The notes: generated from the letters alone by a model not told the origin. A stretch of DNA of 64,000 nucleotides from Thioclava pacifica DSM 10166 (GCF_000714535.1 NZ_AUND01000039.1:124001-188000); one strand, 5' to 3'; counted from the stretch's first letter, positions 43,054-53,757 are shown. Made by a program: numbers and translations.

Positions 43054-45624
43054 TCAGGCGAGAAGCCGCGCCGTCATCTCCGAGAGATCGCGGCTTAGCC
43101 CTTGCGTCGCGCTGATGCGTTCGAGCGCATTGCGCACTATCGCCTGGCGCTCGGCGTCGTAGCGCTTCCAGGTCTCGAAGGCGGTGGACATGCGCGCGGC
43201 AACCTGCGGGTTGACCGGATCGAGCCGGATCAGCCAGTCAGCGTAGAAGCGGTAGCCCGCCCCGTCCTTGCCATGAAAACCGGCGTGGTTGCCCGAAAGC
43301 CCCGCCATGAGCGCACGGAACCGGTTCGGCGTCTTCCAGGTGAACAGCGGATCCTCGGTCAGCTCCTCGGCTCGCTCGACGGCGATCTCGGGCGGGCAGG
43401 CAGCGAGCTGGGTCATGAACCATTTGTCCATCACCAGCCGGTCGCCTTTCCAACGTTCGCGGAAGGCTGCAAGCGCGTCCTCATCGGCACCAGCCTGTAC
43501 CAGCAGGCTGAGCGCACCGAGGCTCTCGGTCATGTTGGTCGCGCTTTCGAATAGCGCCTGCGCCCGCTGGCCGCCGTCAATGCGGTTCAGCAGTCCGGCA
43601 GCGGCGAGGCGCAGTGCGCGCTGCCCTGCAGGTCCGGGATCGGGGCTGTAGGGGCCGGGCACCGCCATCGCGTCGTAAATCTCGGCAAGCGCAGCCTCGT
43701 GGTTTCGCGCAAGGTCTGTCGCGAGTGCCTCGCGCGCGGCATGGATCGCATCGGGATCAGGGGTGAGGCCGCGGTCGTGCAGCGACTGCGCTATGCCATC
43801 CTCGGAAGGAAGCCGCAGGCAGAGTGCACGAAACGCGGGTTCGGCGCTTTCATCCGTGATCAACTTGCCAAGCGCGACCGCGTAATCGGGCTGCGCGGCC
43901 TTGCCTTGCGCCATCGCCACCAACGCCTCTTGCGCCAATTGCCGTCCCGCCTCCCACCGGTTGAAGGGATCGGTGTCTTCGGCGAGGAGGAAGGCCAGCT
44001 CGCCGGGCGCGATATTGCGCTCGAGACTGACCGGGGCCGAAAATCCGCGCAGGATAGAGGCGACGGGCCTTTGCGGCAGATCCTCGAAGGTGAACTCCTG
44101 CTTGGCCTCGGTCATCTCCAGCACCCGCGACGGCGCGCGTTCGTCGCCATCGGGGCAGAGCAGCCCCACGGTGATCGGAATATGGCGCGGTCTTTTCTGC
44201 GGCTGACCGGGAGTGGGCTTGGTCTCCTGCTCGAAGCGCAGCGTGAAGACCCCGTCCTTGTAATGCTCGCTAACGCGAAGCACCGGCGTCCCCGCATCGG
44301 TGTACCAGCGTTTGAACTGGCTCAGGTCGCGGCCCGAGCTGTCCTCGAACACCTTCAGCCAATCCTCGATCGTGCAGGCCTGCCCGTCATGGCGCTCGAA
44401 ATAAAGGTCGAGCGCCTGACGGTAGCCGGTTTCACCCACCAGCGTGCGCAACATCCCCACGATTTCCGCGCCCTTCTCATAGACGGTCGCGGTATAGAAA
44501 TTGTTGATCTCTTTATAGTGGTCGGGGCGCGGCGGGTGCGCGAGCGGGCCGCGATCCTCGCGAAACTGGCGTGCGCGCAGCATGATCACGTCATCGATGC
44601 GCTTGACCGGGCCGAGCCGCGTGTCGCGGGTGAAGCATTGATCGCGATAGACGGTCAGCCCTTCCTTCAGGCACAGCTGGAACCAGTCGCGGCAGGTGAT
44701 GCGGTTTCCCGTCCAATTGTGGAAATACTCATGCGCGATGATGCCCTCGATGCGTTCGTAATCGGCATCGGTCGCGGTCTCGGGCGAGGCGAGAACCCAT
44801 TTGGAGTTGAAAATGTTCAACCCCTTGTTCTCCATCGCGCCCATATTGAAGTCGTCGACCGCGACAATGTTGAAGATATCGAGGTCGTATTCGCGCCCGT
44901 AGACCTCTTCATCCCATTGCATCGAGCGTTTCAGCGCCTCGAGCGCAAATTCGCAGCGGTCTTCGTCGCCCTTGCGCACCCAGATGTTGAGCGCAACCTC
45001 TCGGCCCGACATCGTGGTGAAGGTGCCCGAATGCGCGATAAGGTCACCGGCGACGAGGGCGAAGAGATAGGCAGGTTTGGGCCAGGGGTCGATCCATTCG
45101 GCATAGCCGTTCTCCTGCGCGACCAGATCGCCATTCGACAGCAGCACCGGTGCGTCGCCCGTGATCGTGACATGGAATTTTGCCATCACGTCGGGGCGGT
45201 CAGGATAATAGGTGATCTTGCGGAAGCCCTCGGCCTCGCATTGCGTGCAATACATGCCGTTGGACATGTAAAGCCCTTCGAGCGCGGTATTCGTCTCGGG
45301 CGCGATGCGCACCACTGTCTCTAGGGTGAAGGGCTGTTCGGGCAGCGAGGCTGCGAAGATCGTCAGACCCGTCGCGCTGGTCTTGTATTCGTCCCGCAGC
45401 AATCTGCGCCCGTCGAGGGAGATAGACACCAGATCGAGCTCTTCGCCGTCGAGATGCAAGGTGGCGGCGGGCAGTTTCGGGCTGAAGGCCATCCGTGCGC
45501 GAACTTCGGTCTGTTTCGGATCGAGCCGGAAATCGAGCCGCACGGTTTCAAGCTCGAACGGATAGGGGCGATACTCGTCAAGGCGCTTGGTGACAGAGTC
45601 CAGCGCGGTCACATCGGCTGTCAT
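43054..45624 (-). CDS. pepN: Aminopeptidase N (peptidase M1)
   Basis: 856 residues from the ATG at 45622-45624; CAGGAG lies upstream and a longer frame adds 28 non-conserved residues. The zinc aminopeptidase releases N-terminal residues from peptides in the cytoplasm. GAMENKGLNIFNSKWVLA is the GAMEN exopeptidase motif. IIAHEYFHNWTGNRITCRDWFQLCLKEGLTVYRDQCF contains HEYFH and the third ligand Glu. TYYPDRPDVMAKFHVTI is N-terminal-domain sequence, and the C-terminal DUF3458-type region completes it. It is the monocistronic neighbour of a divergent small membrane protein. Confidence 0.96.
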   Translation of the reverse strand: MTADVTALDSVTKRLDEYRPYPFELETVRLDFRLDPKQTEVRARMAFSPKLPAATLHLDGEELDLVSISLDGRRLLRDEYKTSATGLTIFAASLPEQPFTLETVVRIAPETNTALEGLYMSNGMYCTQCEAEGFRKITYYPDRPDVMAKFHVTITGDAPVLLSNGDLVAQENGYAEWIDPWPKPAYLFALVAGDLIAHSGTFTTMSGREVALNIWVRKGDEDRCEFALEALKRSMQWDEEVYGREYDLDIFNIVAVDDFNMGAMENKGLNIFNSKWVLASPETATDADYERIEGIIAHEYFHNWTGNRITCRDWFQLCLKEGLTVYRDQCFTRDTRLGPVKRIDDVIMLRARQFREDRGPLAHPPRPDHYKEINNFYTATVYEKGAEIVGMLRTLVGETGYRQALDLYFERHDGQACTIEDWLKVFEDSSGRDLSQFKRWYTDAGTPVLRVSEHYKDGVFTLRFEQETKPTPGQPQKRPRHIPITVGLLCPDGDERAPSRVLEMTEAKQEFTFEDLPQRPVASILRGFSAPVSLERNIAPGELAFLLAEDTDPFNRWEAGRQLAQEALVAMAQGKAAQPDYAVALGKLITDESAEPAFRALCLRLPSEDGIAQSLHDRGLTPDPDAIHAAREALATDLARNHEAALAEIYDAMAVPGPYSPDPGPAGQRALRLAAAGLLNRIDGGQRAQALFESATNMTESLGALSLLVQAGADEDALAAFRERWKGDRLVMDKWFMTQLAACPPEIAVERAEELTEDPLFTWKTPNRFRALMAGLSGNHAGFHGKDGAGYRFYADWLIRLDPVNPQVAARMSTAFETWKRYDAERQAIVRNALERISATQGLSRDLSEMTARLLA

Positions 45625-45895
45625 TCTTGAATGGGTCTCCTGTGTGGTTTTCGGCGAAGTAGCTGTGTCGGCGATTGCAGAAAGCAAACCTTTTGTGGGG
45701 TACATCAAAATCTAGCTTCAAAAGCGAAAGAAAAAGAAAGCATTAGCAAGGAGCGTCAGGATGCCGCGCTCCTCATGCAACGGGAAAGTCGCGCGGATCA
45801 TGCAACTTTCGGCCTCTCGCGCGCGTTACTGACACAATGCATCCCTTCCACGCGCTCCGGAAGGAGGGCGCAAATGTAACATGAAAGGAGGCCCT

Positions 45896-46186
45896 ATGTC
45901 CGCCCCCGACACCAATCTCGACCGCCAGAAACGCCGCCATGCGCCGGCCCTCATCGGCATGGCCGTGATGGCCTTGCTCGGCGTTGCGCTTGTCTTCGCC
46001 TGGATCGCAGCGGCGAGCCGTGACGCCCAGACCGCCAGTGAGACGCCCCCTGCCGAGACCCCGGCCGCCGCAATCCCGACGACCGATGGGGTCGTCAAGT
46101 CCGAGCCGCCCGCTGCGCCGCTTGACGGAACCGGGCCCTCGACCACGCAGGCGCCTGCGACGACTGGGGTCGGCGGCTCGCAGTAA
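45896..46186 (+). CDS. Small single-pass membrane protein with disordered tail
   Basis: 96 residues from ATG 45896 behind AAAGGAGG. A short basic N-terminus precedes one transmembrane helix (ALIGMAVMALLGVALVFAWIAAAS). A Pro/Ala/Thr-rich low-complexity tail, presumably periplasmic, follows. There is no domain and no known family. It lies alone between pepN (divergent) and malate synthase. The strong ribosome site and clear helix make it a real gene, but the function is unknown. Confidence 0.72.
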   Translation: MSAPDTNLDRQKRRHAPALIGMAVMALLGVALVFAWIAAASRDAQTASETPPAETPAAAIPTTDGVVKSEPPAAPLDGTGPSTTQAPATTGVGGSQ

Positions 46187-46291
46187 CACTGTGCGACGCG
46201 TCAAATGACATAGGTTTTCCCGCGCCAGTCGCAGTAAGAACGCCTCTGGCGTGGGGGTTCTGTGCCGTCAGGCACGAATTTTATCTCTATT

Positions 46292-46356
46292 GGTCATTTA
46301 ATTTTACCGATTTGTGGAAATTTTTCTGTAAAACGCTGGACATTCCCTTTCCAGCG
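46292..46356 (+). promoter_or_regulatory. AT-rich control region with inverted repeats before malate synthase
   Basis: This is a notably AT-rich stretch in a GC-rich genome. TTTTAC (46302-46307) and GTAAAA (46328-46333) form an inverted repeat with a 20-base spacer. CGCTGG (46334-46339) and CCAGCG (46351-46356) can form a leader hairpin. GGTCATTTAATTTTACC at 46292-46308 resembles a GntR-type operator. It likely holds the glcB promoter and a regulator site, but no specific regulator can be named. Confidence 0.4.
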
Positions 46357-46394
46357 ACCCAACTATGTGGCCGTCTCAGCCAAGGGAGGAAGTC

Positions 46395-48560
46395 ATGGTG
46401 CAACGGGTCGAGCGGAACGGTCTCAAGGTGGCCGTCGAACTGGCAGCCTTCATCGAGGATCAGGCGCTGCCCGGGACGGGTGTCGCGGCTGAGACCTTCT
46501 GGGCGGGACTGTCGCAGCTCCTGCATGATCTGGGGCCGAAGAACCGCGCGCTCCTGGACAAGCGCGACGAAATTCAGTCGAAGCTCGATGACTGGCACGC
46601 GCATCATCGCGCCGAAGGGTTCGATTTCGATGCTTATAAGGCGTTCCTGACCGAGCTGGGCTACCTGCTGCCCGAAGGCCCGGATTTCGAGATCGAGACG
46701 CCGCCGACCGATCCCGAATTCGCCTCCGTCTGCGGCCCGCAGCTTGTCGTGCCGATCACCAATGCGCGCTATGCGCTCAACGCGGCCAATGCGCGCTGGG
46801 GCAGCCTGTACGATGCGCTCTACGGCACCGATGCGCTGGGCGATCTGCCGCAGGGCAAGGGATATGACCCCGAGCGCGGCAATCGCGTGATCGCGCGGGC
46901 CAAGCAATTCCTCGACGAGGCCGCTCCGCTTGCCGGTGGCTCCTGGGCCGATGTGACCGCGCTGCGCGTGGAGAACGGCGTCTTCTTCGTCGAGAACGCG
47001 GTGGGCGAGACCGGGCTGGCCGATCCGGGCCAGTTCAAGGGCTTCAACACCGACGATGACGGCGCGCTGTCGGAAGTGCTGCTCGAAAATAACGGGCTCC
47101 ATGTTGTCATCGAAATCAATCCCGCGACGGCGGTCGGTCAGGCCGACCCTGCGGGCATTGCCGATGTGATCATGGAAGCCGCGCTCAGCTCGATCATGGA
47201 TTGCGAGGACTCTGTCGCCTGCGTCGATGCCGAGGACAAGGTTCTCGCCTATGGGAACTGGCTCGGCCTGATGAAGGGCGATCTGCGCGAGAGCGTGAGC
47301 AAGGGCGGCGAGAAGTTCACCCGCAAGCTCGAGGGTGACTATCAGTTCACCGGCGCGGGCGGCGAAACGATCACGCTCAAGGGCCGTGCGTTGATGCTGG
47401 TGCGCAATGTGGGCCACCTGATGACGACGCCCGCGATCCTGACCCGCGATGGCGAGGAGGCCTTTGAAGGCCTGATGGATGCGATGGTCACCACGCTTTG
47501 CGCAATGCACGACCTGAAGAAGACCGAAGGCCCGCGCAACTCGATCACCGGCTCGGTCTATGTGGTGAAGCCGAAAATGCACGGTCCCGAGGAAGTGGCT
47601 TTCGCCAACGAGATCTTCGACCGGGTAGAAGAGGCGCTGAGCCTGCCGCAATACACGGTGAAGCTCGGGATCATGGACGAGGAGCGCCGCACCTCGGCGA
47701 ACCTCAAGGAATGCATCCGCGCCGCCAAGCATCGCGTGGCCTTCATCAACACGGGCTTCCTCGATCGCACCGGCGACGAGATCCACACCTCGATGCAGGC
47801 CGGTCCGATGCTGCGCAAGGGCGAGATGAAGGGCCAGCCCTGGATCGAGGCCTATGAGGATCGCAATGTCGATATCGGCCTGAAATGCGGGCTCGCGGGC
47901 AAGGCGCAGATCGGCAAGGGGATGTGGGCGATGCCCGACCGCATGGCCGACATGCTGGAGGCCAAGATCGGCCACCCGCTTTCGGGTGCGAACTGCGCTT
48001 GGGTGCCGTCCCCGACGGCCGCCACGCTGCACGCCACGCATTACCACAAGGTCGATGTGAAGCGCCGCCAGCAGGAGATCGCCGCGATGGACCGCCCCGC
48101 GCGGCTCGACGATCTGCTGACCATTCCGCTGGCCAAGGGCAAGAACTACTCCGACGAGGAGATCCGCGACGAGATCGAGAACAACGCGCAGGGCATCCTC
48201 GGCTATGTCGTGCGCTGGGTCGATCAGGGCGTGGGCTGTTCCAAGGTGCCCGACATCCACGACGTGGGCCTGATGGAAGACCGCGCGACCTGCCGGATCT
48301 CGAGCCAGGCAATCGCGAACTGGCTGGAGCATGGCGTGGTCTCGGAAACGCAGGTCATGGAGGCGCTGCGCAAGATGGCCAAGGTCGTCGATCGCCAGAA
48401 CGAGGGCGATCCCAGCTACATCCCGATGGCGCCGGGCTATGACGGGTTCGCCTTCCAGGCGGCCTGCGACCTGTGCTTCCTCGGAACCGTTCAGCCCTCG
48501 GGCTATACCGAGCCGGTGCTGCATCAGCGCCGCGCCCAAGTGAAGGAGGAACGCGCATGA
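46395..48560 (+). CDS. glcB: Malate synthase G
   Basis: 721 residues from ATG 46395 behind GGGAGGAAG. It condenses glyoxylate with acetyl-CoA to malate, for the glyoxylate shunt or glycolate use. The long monomeric G form is clear: [33 protein letters not shown], then [72 protein letters not shown] and [17 protein letters not shown] follow. The C-terminal plug ends KEERA. It overlaps the downstream GlcG-like gene by four bases. No isocitrate lyase is in the window. Confidence 0.97.
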   Translation: MVQRVERNGLKVAVELAAFIEDQALPGTGVAAETFWAGLSQLLHDLGPKNRALLDKRDEIQSKLDDWHAHHRAEGFDFDAYKAFLTELGYLLPEGPDFEIETPPTDPEFASVCGPQLVVPITNARYALNAANARWGSLYDALYGTDALGDLPQGKGYDPERGNRVIARAKQFLDEAAPLAGGSWADVTALRVENGVFFVENAVGETGLADPGQFKGFNTDDDGALSEVLLENNGLHVVIEINPATAVGQADPAGIADVIMEAALSSIMDCEDSVACVDAEDKVLAYGNWLGLMKGDLRESVSKGGEKFTRKLEGDYQFTGAGGETITLKGRALMLVRNVGHLMTTPAILTRDGEEAFEGLMDAMVTTLCAMHDLKKTEGPRNSITGSVYVVKPKMHGPEEVAFANEIFDRVEEALSLPQYTVKLGIMDEERRTSANLKECIRAAKHRVAFINTGFLDRTGDEIHTSMQAGPMLRKGEMKGQPWIEAYEDRNVDIGLKCGLAGKAQIGKGMWAMPDRMADMLEAKIGHPLSGANCAWVPSPTAATLHATHYHKVDVKRRQQEIAAMDRPARLDDLLTIPLAKGKNYSDEEIRDEIENNAQGILGYVVRWVDQGVGCSKVPDIHDVGLMEDRATCRISSQAIANWLEHGVVSETQVMEALRKMAKVVDRQNEGDPSYIPMAPGYDGFAFQAACDLCFLGTVQPSGYTEPVLHQRRAQVKEERA

Positions 48561-48979
48561 TCACGCTCGAACAGGCGCAGACGATGATCAACGTGGCGCT
48601 GGCAAAAGGCGTCGAAGAGGGCTGGAAGCCGCTGTCTGCGGTGGTGCTCGATGCGGGTGGCAACATGCAGGCCTTCGCGCGCGGCGATGGCGCGGCCCCG
48701 GGCCGGTTCGACGTTGCGCGGGCCAAGGCTTACGGCGCGGTGATGCTGGGCATGGGCGGCAAGGCGCAGATGGCGCGGGCCGAGGCCCAGGCCTATTTCA
48801 TGGCCGCGGTGAACGGCATCTATGGTGGCCAGACCTGCCCGGTGCCGGGCGGCGTGCTGATCCGCGACGCCTCGGGGGCCGTGATCGGCGCGATGGGTGT
48901 CACGGGCGATACGTCCGACAACGACGCCGAAGCGGCGTTGGCCGGGATCGCGGCGGCGGGGCTCTCGGGCGAGGCCTGA
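48557..48979 (+). CDS. glcG: GlcG/HbpS-family heme-binding-like protein (DUF336)
   Basis: 140 residues from ATG 48557, overlapping glcB by four bases. The pattern [20 protein letters not shown], then [21 protein letters not shown] and [27 protein letters not shown] matches the GlcG/HbpS/cobalamin-adenosyltransferase-like (DUF336) family. In E. coli GlcG is encoded with the glycolate oxidase and malate synthase. The exact role is unknown; some members bind heme or degradation products. A strong hairpin terminator follows. The gene symbol is by analogy. Confidence 0.87.
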   Translation: MITLEQAQTMINVALAKGVEEGWKPLSAVVLDAGGNMQAFARGDGAAPGRFDVARAKAYGAVMLGMGGKAQMARAEAQAYFMAAVNGIYGGQTCPVPGGVLIRDASGAVIGAMGVTGDTSDNDAEAALAGIAAAGLSGEA

Positions 48980-49000
48980 TCCGTCGGTGAAACAGCATTC

Positions 49001-49033
49001 GAGGGGCGGTCCGGCATCTGCGGACCGCCCCTC
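49001..49033 (+). terminator. 13-bp perfect hairpin after the glcB-glcG operon
   Basis: GAGGGGCGGTCCG (49001-49013) pairs perfectly with CGGACCGCCCCTC (49021-49033) over a 7-base loop. No long T-run follows, but the stem is strong, so termination or mRNA 3'-end protection is likely. Confidence 0.75.
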
Positions 49034-49113
49034 TCGCATTGTGCTATCCGCTCGCGCCATTGACGCCGTGGCTCGGCTCTGGCAGGGGAAGGCGCAAGCA
49101 AGGACCAGAGATC

Positions 49114-50859
49114 ATGAACCTGTTTTCCGATATCCGGGCCGCGGTGATCGCGGCGCTCGACCAGATGGTTTCCGAGGGCAAGCTGCCCGAGGGGCTCGAC
49201 TACACCAATGTGGCGGTGGAGCCGCCGCGCGATGCTTTGCATGGCGATATGGCGACCAATGCCGCGATGGTGCTGGCCAAGCCTGCGCAGGCTAAACCGC
49301 GTGATATTGCAGAGGCATTGGCGGCGAAACTGGCAGAGGATGCGCGGATCGCGACGGCCGACGTGGCCGGTCCCGGCTTCATCAACCTGCGGCTCGTGCC
49401 CTCGGTCTGGGCCGATGTGACCCATGCGGTGCTCAAAGAGGGCAAGGAATACGGTCGCTCCGATCTGGGGCGCGGCGTGAAGGTGAACGTGGAATATGTC
49501 TCCGCGAACCCCACCGGTCCGATGCATGTCGGCCATACGCGCGGGGCCGTGTTCGGTGATGCGCTGGCGAGCCTGCTGGATTTCGCGGGCTATGACGTCA
49601 CGCGCGAATACTACATCAACGATGGCGGCGCGCAGGTCGATGTGCTCGCCCGCTCCGCCTATGAGCGGTATCGCGAGGCCTGTGGCCTCGAGCCGGAAAT
49701 CCGTGAGGGTTTGTATCCGGGCGACTACCTGATCCCTGTGGGCGAGGCGATCAAGGCCAAGTATGGCGAGAGCCTGCTTGACAAGCCCGAAGAGGACTGG
49801 CTCTCGGATGTGCGCGAATTCGCGACCGAGAAGATGATGGACATGATCCGCGAGGATCTGGCGCTTCTCGGCGTGAAGATGGATGTCTTCTATTCCGAGA
49901 AATCGCTTTATGGCACAGGCCAGATCGAGGCCGCGCTGAAGCGGCTCGAGGATCTCGGGCTGATCTATGAAGGCGTGCTCGAGCCCCCGAAGGGCAAGCT
50001 GCCGGAAGATTGGGAGGAGCGCGAGCAGACGCTCTTCAAATCGACCGACTATGGCGATGACGTGGATCGTCCGGTGAAGAAATCGGACGGCTCCTGGACT
50101 TATTTCGCGCCCGATATCGCCTATCACTGGACCAAGATCGAACGCGGCTTCGACCTGCTGATCGACGTGTTCGGCGCCGATCACGGCGGCTATGTGAAGC
50201 GGATGAAAGCGGCTGTCGCAGCGCTGAGCGAGAACAAGGTCACGCTTGATATCAAGCTGATCCAGCTGGTGAAGCTCTTCAAGAACGGCGAGCCCTTCAA
50301 GATGTCGAAGCGCGCGGGCACCTTCGTCACGCTGCGCGACGTGGTCGAGCAGGCAGGGGCGGGCGTGACGCGCTTCCACATGCTGACGCGCAAGAACGAC
50401 GCGCCGCTGGATTTCGACTTCGACAAGGTGCTGGAACAATCCAAGGACAACCCGGTCTTCTACGTGCAATACGCCCATGCGCGTATCTGCTCGGTGCTGC
50501 GCAAGGCCGCCGAGGCGGGCTGGGACATGTCGGATGCGCGTCTGGCCGGGACCGATCTCTCTGGCGACTGGCACGAGGCCGAGCTGACGCTGGTCAAGAA
50601 GATCGCCGAATTCCCGCGTCTGGTGGAAATCGCCGCGCGCGCGAACGAGCCGCATCGGGTCGCGTTCTACCTCTATGATCTTGCCTCGGACCTGCACAGC
50701 CTGTGGAATCGCGGCAATGACGATCTGTCGCTGCGCTTCTTGCAAGAGGGCGACGAGGACGCATCGGCGGCGAAAATCGCCCTTGCCCGGGCCTGCGCCG
50801 TTGTCATTTCTGCCGGTCTTGCTATTCTTGGCGTGACCCCGGCTGAAGAGATGCGCTAA
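49114..50859 (+). CDS. argS: Arginyl-tRNA synthetase
   Basis: 581 residues from ATG 49114; upstream in-frame codons lie next to the terminator and are not ArgS-like. It is a class I synthetase. [18 protein letters not shown] carries the HIGH-type HVGH, and [11 protein letters not shown] carries KMSK. The N-terminal Add-1 domain and the C-terminal anticodon domain (DALRY-type, with [16 protein letters not shown]) are present. Length is normal. It heads the argS-SPOR-nagZ-scpA-scpB cluster found in Rhodobacterales. Confidence 0.97.
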   Translation: MNLFSDIRAAVIAALDQMVSEGKLPEGLDYTNVAVEPPRDALHGDMATNAAMVLAKPAQAKPRDIAEALAAKLAEDARIATADVAGPGFINLRLVPSVWADVTHAVLKEGKEYGRSDLGRGVKVNVEYVSANPTGPMHVGHTRGAVFGDALASLLDFAGYDVTREYYINDGGAQVDVLARSAYERYREACGLEPEIREGLYPGDYLIPVGEAIKAKYGESLLDKPEEDWLSDVREFATEKMMDMIREDLALLGVKMDVFYSEKSLYGTGQIEAALKRLEDLGLIYEGVLEPPKGKLPEDWEEREQTLFKSTDYGDDVDRPVKKSDGSWTYFAPDIAYHWTKIERGFDLLIDVFGADHGGYVKRMKAAVAALSENKVTLDIKLIQLVKLFKNGEPFKMSKRAGTFVTLRDVVEQAGAGVTRFHMLTRKNDAPLDFDFDKVLEQSKDNPVFYVQYAHARICSVLRKAAEAGWDMSDARLAGTDLSGDWHEAELTLVKKIAEFPRLVEIAARANEPHRVAFYLYDLASDLHSLWNRGNDDLSLRFLQEGDEDASAAKIALARACAVVISAGLAILGVTPAEEMR

Positions 50860-50931
50860 CGCACGCCGCCGGGAACAGGCAATTCCCGGGCAACCGGACA
50901 AGGCCGGGCAACCGGCGGCGAGGCGACGAGC

Positions 50932-51981
50932 ATGGCGACCTACGACTACCGCGACGGTGGGGGTTACGGGTATGAATACCCGCAGCCCCATTACGCACAT
51001 CCCCAAGAACCCGCAGCCGATCCTGCACCGCGGGCCATGTCGCGCTGGGTGAATGTCGCAGGCGCGCTGACCTCGGTGGCGATGCTCGGCGGGCTCGTGG
51101 TCTGGGGCTACCAGCTTGCGATGCGCGATCTCAACGGCGTGCCGGTGATCCGTGCGATGGACGGGCCCGCGCGCATCGCGCCCGAGGATCCGGGCGGGGA
51201 GCTTGCGCGCCACACGGGGCTGGCGGTCAACGATGTCGCGGGCACCGGGCAGGCCGCGCCTGCCCCCGATCGGGTCACGCTCGCACCCGCGCCGGAGGGA
51301 TTCACAGACGAAGATCTGCCGATGGGCGAGCTCGCGCAGGAGATGGAAAGCGCCGAAGGCCCGCCGGTCTCCGCGCCCGACAGCGACGCGCTGGCCGCCG
51401 CCGTCTCCGCAGTTGCGCCTGCGGTCCTCAGCGTCGAACCCGACCAGATTGCCGCCGCCCCCGAAATCCCGGTGCAGCCCGCGGCCTTCAGCCCGGCCGA
51501 ACCCGAGAACCGCCCCGAAGAGGTGGCCGTTGATGCCGGAGCCGGGCCGGAAGAGGTCAGCGGTGTGATCCCGGCCTCCGTTCCCGGCGTCGCGCGCTCG
51601 CCGCGCCCGATGGTGAAGCCGATGCGCGACGCGCTGCTTGCGGCGGCGCTCGAGCAGGCCGTCACCTCGCAGATGTCGGACAGCGCGGCCGAGGCCGCGG
51701 TCACCGATCTCGATCCGGGCCAGCTCGCCTCCGGCACGCGGCTCGTGCAGCTTGGCGCGTTTGACACCGCCGAGGATGCGAAAGGAGAATGGGATCGCAT
51801 TGCCACGCGTTTCGATGCGCTGATGGCGGGCAAGAAGCGGGTGATCCAGAAGGCCAGCTCCGGCGGGCGCGAATTCTTCCGCCTGCGGGTTGCGGGATTT
51901 GACGACGTGACCGAGGCGCGCCAGTTCTGCGCGGCGCTTCTGGCCGAACGGCAGAACTGTATCCCCACACAGGTGCGCTGA
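50932..51981 (+). CDS. SPOR-domain membrane protein
   Basis: 349 residues. A short Tyr/Gly-rich cytoplasmic N-terminus precedes one transmembrane helix (VAGALTSVAMLGGLVVWGYQLA, about 41-62). A long Pro/Ala/Glu-rich linker follows. The C-terminal SPOR domain (about 265-345) is TRLVQLGAFDTAEDAKGEWDRIATRF, then FFRLRVAGFDDVTEARQFCAALLAERQNC. SPOR domains bind glycan strands stripped of stem peptides at the septum. With nagZ immediately after (one-base overlap), a role in wall turnover or division is fitting. A 12-base direct repeat (CCGGGCAACCGG at 50886-50897 and 50904-50915) lies just upstream. Confidence 0.9.
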   Translation: MATYDYRDGGGYGYEYPQPHYAHPQEPAADPAPRAMSRWVNVAGALTSVAMLGGLVVWGYQLAMRDLNGVPVIRAMDGPARIAPEDPGGELARHTGLAVNDVAGTGQAAPAPDRVTLAPAPEGFTDEDLPMGELAQEMESAEGPPVSAPDSDALAAAVSAVAPAVLSVEPDQIAAAPEIPVQPAAFSPAEPENRPEEVAVDAGAGPEEVSGVIPASVPGVARSPRPMVKPMRDALLAAALEQAVTSQMSDSAAEAAVTDLDPGQLASGTRLVQLGAFDTAEDAKGEWDRIATRFDALMAGKKRVIQKASSGGREFFRLRVAGFDDVTEARQFCAALLAERQNCIPTQVR

Positions 51982-52982
51982 TGGGCGTCGCCGCGATCTT
52001 CGGCTGCGAGGGGACGGAACTCACCGCGGCCGAGCGCGATTTCTTCCGCGAGGCCGATCCCTGGGGCTTCATCCTCTTTGCCCGCAATATCGACACGCCG
52101 GAGCAGGTGACGCGCCTGACCGATGCGCTGCGCGGGGCCGTGGGACGGGACGCGCCCGTGCTGATCGATCAGGAGGGCGGGCGCGTGCAGCGGATGCGGG
52201 CGCCTCATTGGCGCGAATGGTTGCCGCCGCTGGACCAAGCCGTGCGGGCGGGGAAGGGGGCGCCGCGCTCTTTCTGGATCCGCTCGCGGATCATGGCCGA
52301 GGAATTGCGTGCGGTCGGCATCGACACCAATTGCGCGCCGACCTGCGACATCGCGGGGCTTCTGACCCATCCCTTCCTGCAAAACCGCTGTCTGGGCAAG
52401 GACGCGGCGACCGTGATCGCCAATGCCCGCGCCACCGCCGAGGGGCTGCTGGCGGGGGGCGTGCTGCCGGTCATAAAGCATATCCCCGGCCACGGCCGCG
52501 CGATCTCGGATAGCCACAAGGATCTCCCGGTGGTCGAGGCCTCGGTGGCAGACCTGATCGCCAGTGACTTCGCGCCCTTCAAGGCGCTGAACGATCTGCC
52601 GTTGGGCATGACCGCCCATATCCGCTTTACCGCGCTTGATGACGCGCCCGCGACGCAAAGTGCCAAGATCATTTCGCTGATCCGCGAAGAGATCGGCTTT
52701 GGCGGCTTGCTGATGAGCGATGATATCGGGATGGAGGCGCTTGCGGGAGGCTTTGGCACCCGCGCGGCGGCGGCGATTGCCGCAGGCTGCGATCTGGTGC
52801 TGCATTGCAAAGGCGATATGCCCGCGATGGAAGAGGTCGCGCTCGCCGCGCCGGTGATGAGCGAACAGGCGGTCGCGCGGGGTGAAGCCGCTCTCGATCG
52901 CCGCCAACCGCCCGAGCCTGTTGACATGGCCGCGCTCGATGCCGAACTTGAGGCATTGTTGAGCGGCAGGGCGCATGGCTGA
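51981..52982 (+). CDS. nagZ: Beta-N-acetylhexosaminidase NagZ
   Basis: 333 residues. This family GH3 enzyme removes GlcNAc from anhydro-muropeptides during wall recycling, in the cytoplasm. GFILFARNIDTPEQVTRLTDALR and LIDQEGGRVQRMR are the N-terminal TIM-barrel motifs. VIKHIPGHGRAISDSHKDLP contains the flexible-loop His/Asp pair, and FGGLLMSDDIGMEALAGG holds the catalytic nucleophile Asp. It overlaps the SPOR gene by one base and scpA by eight bases. Confidence 0.96.
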   Translation: MGVAAIFGCEGTELTAAERDFFREADPWGFILFARNIDTPEQVTRLTDALRGAVGRDAPVLIDQEGGRVQRMRAPHWREWLPPLDQAVRAGKGAPRSFWIRSRIMAEELRAVGIDTNCAPTCDIAGLLTHPFLQNRCLGKDAATVIANARATAEGLLAGGVLPVIKHIPGHGRAISDSHKDLPVVEASVADLIASDFAPFKALNDLPLGMTAHIRFTALDDAPATQSAKIISLIREEIGFGGLLMSDDIGMEALAGGFGTRAAAAIAAGCDLVLHCKGDMPAMEEVALAAPVMSEQAVARGEAALDRRQPPEPVDMAALDAELEALLSGRAHG

Positions 52983-53757
52983 ACCCGAAAACCTGTTTCA
53001 GACCCAGACGGTGGCGGATCGGCTTCAGGCCGAGGCGCTGATCGTTGATGTCGACGGGTTCGAAGGCCCGCTTGACCTTCTGCTGACACTGTCGCGCACG
53101 CAAAAGGTGGATCTGCGCAAGATCTCCGTGCTGCAACTGGCCGAGCAATACCTGGCCTTCGTCGAGCGCGCCAAGGCACTCAGGATCGAGCTGGCGGCCG
53201 ATTACCTCGTGATGGCGGCCTGGCTCGCTTTCCTGAAATCGCGCCTGTTGCTGCCACCCGATCCCGAGGCCGAGGGACCGTCGGCCGAGGACATGGCCGC
53301 GCATCTGGCCTTCCAGCTCGAACGTCTGCAGGCGTTGCGCGAAAGCGCCGCGCAGCTGATGGCACGCGACCGGTTGGGTCGCGATACGTTCGTGCGCGGC
53401 GTCTCCGAGGAAGTCGCACGGGTGCGCAAGATCACCTATACAGCCTCGCTGATGGAGCTGATGCAGGCCTATGCGCGCATCCGCACCCGCGACGAGTTCC
53501 GCCCCTATGCCTTCGACCGTACCAACGTCTTCACCATGGAAGAGGCGCTTGACCGGATGCGTGGGCTGATCGGATTCGCGGGCGACTGGTCGGAGCTGAC
53601 GACCTTCCTGCCCGATGGCTGGGCCTCTGATCCCAAGCGCCGCCGCTCGGCCACCGCCGCAACCTTCGCCGCCTCTCTGGAAATGGCAAAGCAGGGCCAG
53701 ATCGAGATCCGCCAGAGCGACACGTTCCAACCCATTTCGATCCGGAAGAAGACATGA
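52975..53757 (+). CDS. scpA: Segregation and condensation protein A
   Basis: 260 residues. This is the kleisin of the SMC-ScpAB condensin that compacts and segregates the chromosome. VDGFEGPLDLLLTLSRTQKVDLRKISVLQLAEQY is the SMC-neck-binding helix region. LVMAAWLAFLKSRLLLPPDPE follows, and the C-terminal winged helix includes FLPDGW. The start ATG at 52975 lies within nagZ. It overlaps scpB by four bases. smc is not in the window. Confidence 0.95.
   Translation: MAEPENLFQTQTVADRLQAEALIVDVDGFEGPLDLLLTLSRTQKVDLRKISVLQLAEQYLAFVERAKALRIELAADYLVMAAWLAFLKSRLLLPPDPEAEGPSAEDMAAHLAFQLERLQALRESAAQLMARDRLGRDTFVRGVSEEVARVRKITYTASLMELMQAYARIRTRDEFRPYAFDRTNVFTMEEALDRMRGLIGFAGDWSELTTFLPDGWASDPKRRRSATAATFAASLEMAKQGQIEIRQSDTFQPISIRKKT

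Noticed and set aside
46287-48539. Minus-strand open frame of about 750 codons opposite malate synthase
   Set aside because: The same codon-bias artefact; malate synthase G is complete on the plus strand.
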